Shown: one piece after another, positions 1 to 5,300 of the stretch
Layout of the letters: every line of letters begins with the position of its first letter
Numbering within the stretch: position 1 is the stretch's first letter
NCBI GenBank assembly: GCA_017849315.1
Contig: JAFIHQ010000029.1
Span: forward strand, 1-10,697
Length of the DNA stretch: 10,697 bases
Reading direction: 5' to 3'
Origin: Treponema sp.
GTDB lineage: Bacteria; Spirochaetota; Spirochaetia; Treponematales; Rectinemataceae
Made by a program: the position numbers and the translations under genes
Notes under the pieces: model-generated
What the model saw: only the letters and a program-made list of their open reading frames with translations
What the model was told of the DNA's origin: nothing
The model's database searches: none

Positions 1-1
1 C

Positions 2-1141
2 GACTTTCAGGCTGGCATCAATCAGACGGTGCAGCTGGCGTTGCCGGCGATGAGTGCTACATATACGGACAAAGGCAATGCGGAAGTCCGGATTTCGGAC
101 AGTGCGCTTACGCTGGTCTTGTCCGGTGCAGAAAGCGATGAAAAGACTCTAGTCTTCGATTTTAAGACCTATCCGACCATTGGAGATCTTGCGAAGGCAC
201 TGGGTGGTGTCAACGGAATCTCGGTTTCTGTTGAGCCGGGTTCTGAAGCCTTGCCCGCAACCTTGCTTGTGCCTACCTATGAGGGCAACACCTTCCTAAG
301 CAGCGCCGGCCTCGTGATTCACCGCGCGCCAAAAGATGCAAGCGAACAGTTTGCCGATATAGAGCAGGTGCGGCAGGCGCTTTCCAGTCTTGGCAACATT
401 GGAGTGCAAACTTTGCAGCCTGCTTCTCAGCAACGGTTCCTGGTACGTGTACAGGACGAAGGAACCGATCCCAATTTTGCTGCAAATGCGAGGGCCAAGG
501 TTAAGGCAGGGCTTGAGGCCAAGTTTGGTGCTGACCGCGTTGTGGTTATTAAGACCGACGTCGTTGGTGCCCGCTATTCAGAGTCTCTCACGCGTAGGGT
601 GTTCTGGCTTATTCTGGGTACGCTTGCCCTGATTTTGATCTATTCCATGATTCGGTTCAAAATCGAGTATGCGATTGGAGCCGTACTTGCGGTTGTTCAT
701 GATGCCCTCATCATGGTGGCGTTCATTGTGTGGTCTGGAATGGAGTTCAATACGCAAAGTATTGCTGCAATCCTGACCATCTTGGGCTACTCAATCAACG
801 ATACGATCGTGCAGTTTGACCGTGTACGCGAAGAGCGCAAGCTCCGGCCTAACGAAAAGTTCGAGGACGTATTGAATGAGTCGCTCACTATTATGCTGGG
901 AAGAACCATTATTACTACTTTTGCTACATTGCTTACGGTGTTTTCTCTGATAGTCTTCATGTCGGGCAGCAATCGTGATTTTGCCATTGCCCTGTTGGTC
1001 GGCATGATTTCCGGCACGTATTCGACAGTCTATATCGCAAGCGCCTTTGTCCTTTGGTGGGATAACCACAAGGAGAAGCGCGAAAAGGCTAAATTGGCTA
1101 AGTCTGGCTCACAGGCAAGTCAGCCTGCTGTCAAGGCTTAA
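2..1141 (+). CDS. secF: Protein translocase subunit SecF, 5'-truncated by window edge
   Basis: SecF is the inner-membrane partner of SecD; SecDF uses the proton gradient to help SecYEG pull proteins across the membrane. The frame is open from base 2 and begins DFQAGIN, matching the (G)(I/V)DF.GG motif that follows the first membrane segment, so about 40 N-terminal residues lie outside the window. A GTG at 29 is internal, not a start. Visible are 379 codons: a periplasmic region of about 195 residues, then five hydrophobic segments beginning at VFWLILGTLALILIY. The diagnostic SecF segment AILTILGYSINDTIVQFDRV is present, with FATLLTVFSLIVFMSG and a final SGTYSTVYIASAFVLWW. The C-terminal tail is Lys/Ala-rich. 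The periplasmic part is longer than in Escherichia coli SecF, whose whole chain is about 323 residues. secD is expected upstream but is not visible. Confidence 0.95.
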   Translation, partial: DFQAGINQTVQLALPAMSATYTDKGNAEVRISDSALTLVLSGAESDEKTLVFDFKTYPTIGDLAKALGGVNGISVSVEPGSEALPATLLVPTYEGNTFLSSAGLVIHRAPKDASEQFADIEQVRQALSSLGNIGVQTLQPASQQRFLVRVQDEGTDPNFAANARAKVKAGLEAKFGADRVVVIKTDVVGARYSESLTRRVFWLILGTLALILIYSMIRFKIEYAIGAVLAVVHDALIMVAFIVWSGMEFNTQSIAAILTILGYSINDTIVQFDRVREERKLRPNEKFEDVLNESLTIMLGRTIITTFATLLTVFSLIVFMSGSNRDFAIALLVGMISGTYSTVYIASAFVLWWDNHKEKREKAKLAKSGSQASQPAVKA

Positions 1142-1220
1142 GCGTATACCGAAAGCCATCAGGATCTGGTGACTTTATGGTTTTTTTGAAAGCATCTTAG
1201 GTTTTTTTTAGGTAGACAGG

Positions 1221-1253
1221 GGCTTGGCGCCGTAAGGTTTGCCAAGCCTTTTT
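1221..1253 (+). terminator. Intrinsic terminator after secF
   Basis: Perfect 8-bp inverted repeat GGCTTGGC (1221-1228) and GCCAAGCC (1241-1248), with a 12-nt loop, followed directly by TTTTT (1249-1253). It lies 80 bp after the secF stop and before the tRNA-Cys promoter, so it should end the secF transcript. Two further T-runs (1181-1187 and 1202-1209) lie between the stop and this hairpin. Confidence 0.85.
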
Positions 1254-1286
1254 GTTGCAATTTGCCAGATCTCTTTGCCTTTGGTC

Positions 1287-1316
1287 TTTACATTCGGAAG
1301 CAAAGTAGGGTATATT
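1287..1316 (+). promoter_or_regulatory. Probable sigma-70-type promoter of tRNA-Cys
   Basis: TTTACA (1287-1292) and TATATT (1311-1316) are separated by 18 bp. The predicted transcription start, near 1322-1324, gives a leader of only a few bases before the mature tRNA 5' end at 1328. The boxes are close to consensus and the position fits; assignment is by inspection only. Confidence 0.6.
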
Positions 1317-1327
1317 TCCAGCACTTT

Positions 1328-1399
1328 GGCGCCGTACCCAAGTGGTAAGGGAGAGGTCTGCAAAACCTTTATGCGGCGGTTCAATTCCGCCCGGCGCCT
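1328..1399 (+). tRNA. tRNA-Cys (anticodon GCA)
   Basis: All four arms fold. Acceptor GGCGCCG (1328-1334) pairs with CGGCGCC (1392-1398). The D stem is CCC/GGG (1337-1339 and 1349-1351). The anticodon stem is GAGGT/ACCTT around the loop CTGCAAA (1358-1364), giving anticodon GCA at 1360-1362. The T arm is GGCGG/CCGCC around TTCAATT. The discriminator base at 1399 is T, the U73 expected for cysteine identity. CCA is not encoded: the gene runs into C and then a six-T tract (1401-1406) that probably also ends transcription. Confidence 0.95.
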
Positions 1400-1409
1400 C
1401 TTTTTTCGA

Positions 1410-1438
1410 TTGACGATTACGTTCCTTCATTCTAGAGT
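1410..1438 (+). promoter_or_regulatory. Candidate promoter of the CHASE-receiver gene
   Basis: TTGACG (1410-1415) and TAGAGT (1433-1438) have the optimal 17-bp spacing. The start predicted from this promoter, about 1444-1446, lies downstream of the GTG at 1442 and only a few bases before the ATG at 1451. This favours 1451 or a later codon as the translation start. The -10 matches consensus at four of six positions. Confidence 0.4.
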
Positions 1439-1450
1439 AAAGTGCAGAAA

Positions 1451-3364
1451 ATGGAACAAACAAGCTCTCTTGAGAATGTTGGGCAAGTTCGAAGGAGGAA
1501 CGGAATTGCAGGGCCTGCAATCTTATTACCCCTTCTGTTGGCCGCAATCGTCTTAACCTCTTTTTTTATTCATACCAATCGTATCAGAACAACTGAACAG
1601 AGACTTTGTCAAAGCATAGGTGTTGCGGCGTCAAGGGACGTAGAGAAGTCTCTAGCGTTTCTTGTGGCCGAGGGGCAAACCTTAAGCGACGCTCTCTCTA
1701 AGAACGGCGCTTTGAGCAAGGAACAAGTGGGGAACATCTCCCAGCATATATTGCAGGTTGCTCCGTTTGTGGCAGGAGTAAGCACCGCTCCGAATGCGAT
1801 TATCAAGTACCACTTCCCGGAAGACGAATCTGTGGTTGGGCACGATCTGCTTTCTAATCCAGACAGAAGTTATGCCCTTACCCTGGCTGCACAGACAAGG
1901 GCACCTGTGATCTCTGGCCCATACGAGTCTGTAGACAACAGCGGACGGATTTTTTTCGTTCGATATCCTGTCTATGTTGCTGGAACCCTATGGGGCTTCA
2001 CAAGTCTCACGGTAGACTATGAAAAATGGTACAAATCCTTGGATTTGGACGCTGCCTTCCCTGGTGTCTTGTTTGGAATTTCACGCAAGCAAGACGACTT
2101 TAGCGGGTCCAGCGACATCAAGGCGGCACTTAGCAACGCGTTGGTCAAGGAGATTCCAGTTCAAGGTGGTTCGGTGTGGCAGTTGCTTGTAATTCCACAA
2201 GGCGGCTGGTCTGCGTTTGATCCATTGTCGCTTATACTTCTCGTGGCAGGACTTCTTGCATCGCTTTTGCTCTTTCTGATACTTTCCGAGAATGGGCGGC
2301 GACAGGGCGCGAACCTAAAGGCCCCTGCTACGCCAATGGAGGGGACCAGCCTGGATCGGATCGAAGAAATAGTGCAGCTTGTTGGGCAGGTCGCCATAAC
2401 CCCGGCCAAGGAACACGACGGGCATGCGCCATCTGATTCTGCAAGCAGTCATGGAAGTAAACTACAAGAGCCAGGAGTGGACCAAAACACTGCTGGCAAA
2501 GACTTGGTGTCGGATTCACCGGAGGTTACAGAGTTTAAAGGGCCTGATATTCGTGGCGAGGTCTTTATGCCCGAGGCCCCTGTCGAAAACAATTTTGCTT
2601 CTCAACTGAAGAAAAAAACAGAGCCGACGTTAGTTGTGAAGCCCTTGGAGGCCGCAAAAATCGAGCATCCTGAGGCTGACGCAACTCGGGATGCACAACC
2701 AAAGGCGGAAGCGGAATCAAAGGCGTCGCCAGTAAGCTCCGTGCCACCGGAACCAGCCTCTGAGCTGCAGACTCCCCAGGAGGCCCCACGTGAGCCCCGC
2801 ATCGCTTTAGACAAGCCACAGGAACGAGTTACAAAGCAAGAAATTACAAAGCAAGAAACACTTTTCCCGATGGACGAGGAAGTTGAGCGGCAAACCTCCT
2901 TGCCCAAAAGTTCGCGTGGCAGACGTGTCAAGGAGCGGGAACGGATTCAACAAGTGCAACCGGCGCAGAAGCAGCTTCCTATCCTCGTTGTAGACGACAG
3001 CGAAGCAAACCGCGACATCATGGATCATATGATCCGCTCGTTTGGTTATGATCTGGATCTTGCCACTTCGGGAGATCAGGCCTGTGAATTGTGCACAACA
3101 AACAGCTACCAGCTCATTTTTATGGATTGCTTCATGCCAGGGCAAGACGGTTATAAGACCACACAAAAAATCCGTTCTGAGTCTTTAAGTGCACAGGCCA
3201 AAATCATTGGAATGAGCGCACGACTCGGAGATCTGGAGCTACAACGCTGTCTGGATGCGGGAATGGACGATCTGCTTGCAAAACCTTTTACTCTCAAGGA
3301 AGTGGGTGCCATGATTCAAAAGCACACACAAGGCCACGCTGATCCATCGGTTCACGAAACCTAA
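1451..3364 (+). CDS. Membrane CHASE-type sensor with C-terminal receiver domain, no kinase
   Basis: 637 residues from ATG 1451; GTG 1442 would add three. Neither start has a clear Shine-Dalgarno sequence. Order of parts: Arg-rich N-terminus, membrane segment 1 (about 19-40), extracytoplasmic domain (about 45-255), membrane segment 2 (259-278), charged Pro/Glu/Ala-rich linker (about 280-505), receiver domain (509-623). The sensor resembles CHASE ligand-binding domains: a P.AII..HFPED segment, VVGHDLL, GPYE (156-159), RYPVY (171-175) and LWGF (180-183). The receiver keeps the full set for phosphorylation: D515/D516, phosphoacceptor D559 in FMDCFMPGQDG, S589 and K611 in AKPF. No HisKA or HATPase motifs (H box, N, G1, G2) are present, so a separate kinase would have to phosphorylate it. 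FMDC.MP..DG is typical of receivers in hybrid kinases, so loss of a kinase core is possible (inference). The linker carries a 15-bp tandem duplication at 2829-2858. Confidence 0.85.
   Translation: MEQTSSLENVGQVRRRNGIAGPAILLPLLLAAIVLTSFFIHTNRIRTTEQRLCQSIGVAASRDVEKSLAFLVAEGQTLSDALSKNGALSKEQVGNISQHILQVAPFVAGVSTAPNAIIKYHFPEDESVVGHDLLSNPDRSYALTLAAQTRAPVISGPYESVDNSGRIFFVRYPVYVAGTLWGFTSLTVDYEKWYKSLDLDAAFPGVLFGISRKQDDFSGSSDIKAALSNALVKEIPVQGGSVWQLLVIPQGGWSAFDPLSLILLVAGLLASLLLFLILSENGRRQGANLKAPATPMEGTSLDRIEEIVQLVGQVAITPAKEHDGHAPSDSASSHGSKLQEPGVDQNTAGKDLVSDSPEVTEFKGPDIRGEVFMPEAPVENNFASQLKKKTEPTLVVKPLEAAKIEHPEADATRDAQPKAEAESKASPVSSVPPEPASELQTPQEAPREPRIALDKPQERVTKQEITKQETLFPMDEEVERQTSLPKSSRGRRVKERERIQQVQPAQKQLPILVVDDSEANRDIMDHMIRSFGYDLDLATSGDQACELCTTNSYQLIFMDCFMPGQDGYKTTQKIRSESLSAQAKIIGMSARLGDLELQRCLDAGMDDLLAKPFTLKEVGAMIQKHTQGHADPSVHET
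2829..2858 (+). repeat. 15-bp perfect tandem duplication inside the linker
   Basis: TTACAAAGCAAGAAA occurs twice with no gap (2829-2843 and 2844-2858). Fifteen bases keep the frame, so the protein gains five residues, read as TKQEI then TKQET. It lies in the low-complexity linker of the CHASE-receiver gene, where a length change should be tolerated. Confidence 0.95.
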
Positions 3365-3371
3365 GTCATTT

Positions 3372-3392
3372 CCGCCAGGCGGTTGGTTTTTT
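3372..3392 (+). terminator. Weak candidate terminator after the CHASE-receiver gene
   Basis: CCGCCAGGCGG (3372-3382) is palindromic and is followed by TTGGTTTTTT. The real stem is probably only 4 bp with a 3-nt loop, short for an intrinsic terminator, but it is G+C-rich and sits 8 bp after the stop codon with a T-tract behind it. Confidence 0.4.
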
Positions 3393-3497
3393 CCACAGGT
3401 TTCTCCCGAGTCGCTCCTATAGTAGTGACAGTATTGGCAAAGCACCTTTTCGGATTTGCCCCTATTCACGGAATCATAAAATGTGTATTTTTTCAAC

Positions 3498-4136
3498 ATG
3501 TCTGCAAAATCCCTGATAAGGCGCCCATTTCGGTATTCATATTTCAATGTGACTCTCTACCTCATAGGCATTAATGTCCTGGTATGGCTTGTTGGTATCC
3601 GCATTCCCATGCTCACAGCCTATTTGGCATTGAATCCAATAGCCGTGAACCATGGTTACGTTTGGCAGTTTGTAACCTACATGTTTGCGCACGAAGGCTT
3701 TACACATCTCTTCGTCAACATGTTTGGCCTTTTCATGTTTGGAACGATTGTAGAACGAAGTATGGGAAGCAAGGAGTTTTTGCTTTACTACTTGTTTACG
3801 GGGACGCTGGCAGGCATAACTTCATATGGTATTTTTGTGCTTACTGGTGCGTGGTACACCTACCTGTTAGGCGCATCCGGTGCCCTTTTTGCCGTCATGT
3901 TGGCCTTTGCGGTGATAAACCCGGACGCCCGCGTGCTTTTATGGGGAATCATACCTTTGCGCGCGAACGTTATGGTTATAGGCTACACCGCGATTGAGCT
4001 TTTGTCGCAGATATTCAGCTTGCAGACGTCAGTAGCCCATTTTACGCATCTGGCTGGCTTTGCATGGGCGTGGGGATATTTTGTGGCGCGATTTGGCATA
4101 AATCCAGCCAAACGGTTGGTAGACAAGCGCAGATAG
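3498..4136 (+). CDS. Rhomboid-family intramembrane serine protease
   Basis: Predicted protease of about 212 residues that cleaves membrane-embedded segments of other proteins. About six hydrophobic helices are visible. The rhomboid signatures are complete: W56 and Q57 ahead of helix 2, the H65-x4-H70-x3-N74 motif (HEGFTHLFVN), the nucleophile S127 in GASGALFA, and the catalytic H184 in HFTHLAGF. It is the short, core-only form, without an extra N-terminal cytoplasmic domain or a seventh helix. ATG 3498 was chosen because MSAKSLIRRPFRY gives a basic N-terminus just before helix 1. A GTG at 3483 would add five residues, and neither start has a good ribosome site. It is 133 bp after the preceding gene and convergent with the acyltransferase gene. 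The natural substrate cannot be read from the sequence. Confidence 0.92.
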   Translation: MSAKSLIRRPFRYSYFNVTLYLIGINVLVWLVGIRIPMLTAYLALNPIAVNHGYVWQFVTYMFAHEGFTHLFVNMFGLFMFGTIVERSMGSKEFLLYYLFTGTLAGITSYGIFVLTGAWYTYLLGASGALFAVMLAFAVINPDARVLLWGIIPLRANVMVIGYTAIELLSQIFSLQTSVAHFTHLAGFAWAWGYFVARFGINPAKRLVDKRR

Positions 4137-4152
4137 CTCAAAGGGCGTGCTT

Positions 4153-4180
4153 CAACATTCCGAAAACAACATTCCGAAAA
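4153..4180 (+). repeat. 14-bp perfect tandem duplication between convergent genes
   Basis: CAACATTCCGAAAA occurs twice head to tail (4153-4166 and 4167-4180), 16 bp after the rhomboid stop and in non-coding DNA. Each copy holds CAACATT, which can pair with AATGTTG at 4192-4198. Confidence 0.95.
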
Positions 4181-4198
4181 GGTAAACCGTCAATGTTG
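4163..4198 (-). terminator. Weak candidate terminator for the acyltransferase gene
   Basis: Read on the minus strand, CAACATT (4198-4192) can pair with AATGTTG (4173-4167) across an 18-nt loop, and TTTT (4166-4163) follows. The stem is only 7 bp and mostly A+T, so termination would be weak. It lies 32 bp after the acyltransferase stop. The 14-bp duplication supplies a second copy of the 3' arm, so an alternative, longer-loop hairpin is possible. Confidence 0.3.
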
Positions 4199-4230
4199 CG
4201 TGCTATCGCGCCACGGCGCAGTTCTGCACG

Positions 4231-5145
4231 TTAAGCTTGTCGCAGACTCTTTAAGAGTATTTCTCTCTGGGCTTCTGTCTTGTTATGCATCTCTTCGAGT
4301 TCTTGCATGAGACGATCGACGAGTATCTGCTTCTTGTCTTCGCCCGAAGCATGACTCTCCTCTTTGACCTGTGCCCGATATTCGTCGCAGTCCCTCATCG
4401 GGCCCACCGTATAGAGCAAGATGTCCTTACTCAACATGTCTTCTTCCATCTCTCCGGAAGGATTGATCCTAAGGATATTGCCATTGATAGCCACGAGGCA
4501 GAACTTGGAGAACGATTTTATGTACGAAGCAATTTCCCGGACGCCTCTTTTGGTAGAAGGTTCCCATGGCCGGTACCGGGTGCCAGCAGGGAACACGAGC
4601 ACGATTTTTCCGCAGGTCTTGATCGAGTTGAGACATTTCATTGCAGCACGATTGATGCTGTGGCTGCGCATGACCTCGTGATAGAGCTTCGTGGGCTCCT
4701 TGTAATTTTCTTTTATTATCTCGAGGGAACGGCTGGGATAGATAACAATTCTCGTATAGGCCTGTGCAAAAGCATTTACGATGGGCGACGATTCATTGAG
4801 CTTTACTCCTGCTATTGAAACGAGCTCATCCGCAATGGCCTTGCCTTGAGGACCTTTTTGCCGTAACAGATAATGAAATGCGGGAAGATCGAAGTTCGAG
4901 TAGTGTTCCAGCAGGAGCAGGCATGGTTCTCCCGCCTGCGCGGCATTGTAAAGGTCGACGAGGTTTTCAAAGCCGTTAATGTCTGAATATGGCAGAAGGT
5001 AGTCCTTAAGCACCGTGTCTATTGCTGGCAGCAATGCTGCGTTCCCTGGCTGGTACACATTGCTGTCAGTAATAAACTCCTGCTCCTTGATACAGGACAT
5101 CATCTGCGATATCAGCGGCGAGTATTTGTCACCAATCGATTCCAT
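4231..5145 (-). CDS. PlsC/GPAT-like glycerolipid acyltransferase, soluble
   Basis: 304 residues with no membrane segment. The acyltransferase motif I H-x4-D is present as H81-Y-S-N-F-D86. Motif III appears as FPAGTR (185-190), where most PlsC proteins have FPEGTR. The residues between, such as PIVNAFAQAYTRIVIYP (120-136), lie where motif II is expected. The family moves fatty acyl groups onto glycerol-3-phosphate or 1-acylglycerol-3-phosphate in phospholipid synthesis. Lack of membrane helices and the following RYRP make a soluble glycerol-3-phosphate acyltransferase (plastid-type, which reads GGRDRP at this place) at least as likely as a lysophosphatidate acyltransferase; the substrate is unresolved. 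The last third is highly charged (HASGEDKKQILVDRLMQELE) and probably helical. A consensus promoter lies upstream, so it is probably transcribed separately from the dehydrogenase gene upstream. Confidence 0.8.
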   Translation of the reverse strand: MESIGDKYSPLISQMMSCIKEQEFITDSNVYQPGNAALLPAIDTVLKDYLLPYSDINGFENLVDLYNAAQAGEPCLLLLEHYSNFDLPAFHYLLRQKGPQGKAIADELVSIAGVKLNESSPIVNAFAQAYTRIVIYPSRSLEIIKENYKEPTKLYHEVMRSHSINRAAMKCLNSIKTCGKIVLVFPAGTRYRPWEPSTKRGVREIASYIKSFSKFCLVAINGNILRINPSGEMEEDMLSKDILLYTVGPMRDCDEYRAQVKEESHASGEDKKQILVDRLMQELEEMHNKTEAQREILLKSLRQA

Positions 5146-5179
5146 ATTCTTGTGACCTGTAGCGACAAATTATACATGA

Positions 5180-5198
5180 GAGGCTGCTATGCAGCCTC
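5180..5198 (-). promoter_or_regulatory. 19-bp perfect hairpin in the acyltransferase leader
   Basis: GAGGCTGC (5180-5187), loop TAT, GCAGCCTC (5191-5198): eight perfect base pairs with a 3-nt loop. No T-tract follows on either strand, so it is not a normal terminator. With the promoter at 5223-5251, it lies about 18 bases into the mRNA and about 35 bases before the start codon. Possible roles are operator DNA, mRNA 5' stabiliser or part of an attenuator; nothing decides between them. Confidence 0.75.
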
Positions 5199-5222
5199 AA
5201 CTTGCAAACCACTTTTAAAAAT

Positions 5223-5251
5223 AATATAGAATCTACACGCTGTGTTGTCAA
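5223..5251 (-). promoter_or_regulatory. Strong consensus promoter for the acyltransferase gene
   Basis: On the minus strand, a perfect TTGACA (5251-5246) and TATATT (5228-5223) are exactly 17 bp apart. The predicted start near 5216 gives a leader of about 70 bases. A second -10-like TATAAT lies at 5174-5169, nearer the start codon, but its best -35 (TTGAGG, 5200-5195) is 20 bp away and part of the hairpin. Confidence 0.7.
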
Positions 5252-5278
5252 TTTAGGGCACAAATCTTCATCTTAGAC

Positions 5279-5300
5279 CCATTAGTGCACCATTAGTGCA
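5279..5300 (-). repeat. 11-bp perfect tandem duplication across the dehydrogenase stop codon
   Basis: On the minus strand TGCACTAATGG occurs twice without a gap (5300-5290 and 5289-5279). The upstream copy contains the TAA stop (5295-5293). The downstream copy repeats CACTAATGG after the stop. Confidence 0.95.

Noticed and set aside
1328..1399. tRNA-Cys as an integration site of a mobile element
   Set aside because: No integrase or phage-like gene is nearby, and the only repeated segment copies the 5' end of the tRNA within 102 bp, unlike the usual 3'-end attachment repeats.
1197..1547. 116-codon minus-strand open reading covering the terminator, tRNA-Cys and start of the CHASE gene
   Set aside because: It runs through a complete tRNA gene and a terminator. 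No ribosome site or family resemblance is seen.
2560..2960. Linker of the CHASE-receiver protein considered as a hidden kinase or repeat domain
   Set aside because: It is low-complexity and Pro/Glu/Ala/Lys-rich, with no H box, no ATP-binding glycines and no regular period beyond the one 15-bp duplication.
4208..4219. GCGCC-AC-GGCGC as a terminator
   Set aside because: The loop is too tight for the full stem and no T-tract follows on either strand.
4285..4818. 177-codon plus-strand open reading opposite the acyltransferase gene
   Set aside because: It is antisense to the H-x4-D and FPAGTR motifs of a convincing gene. No independent coding signal.
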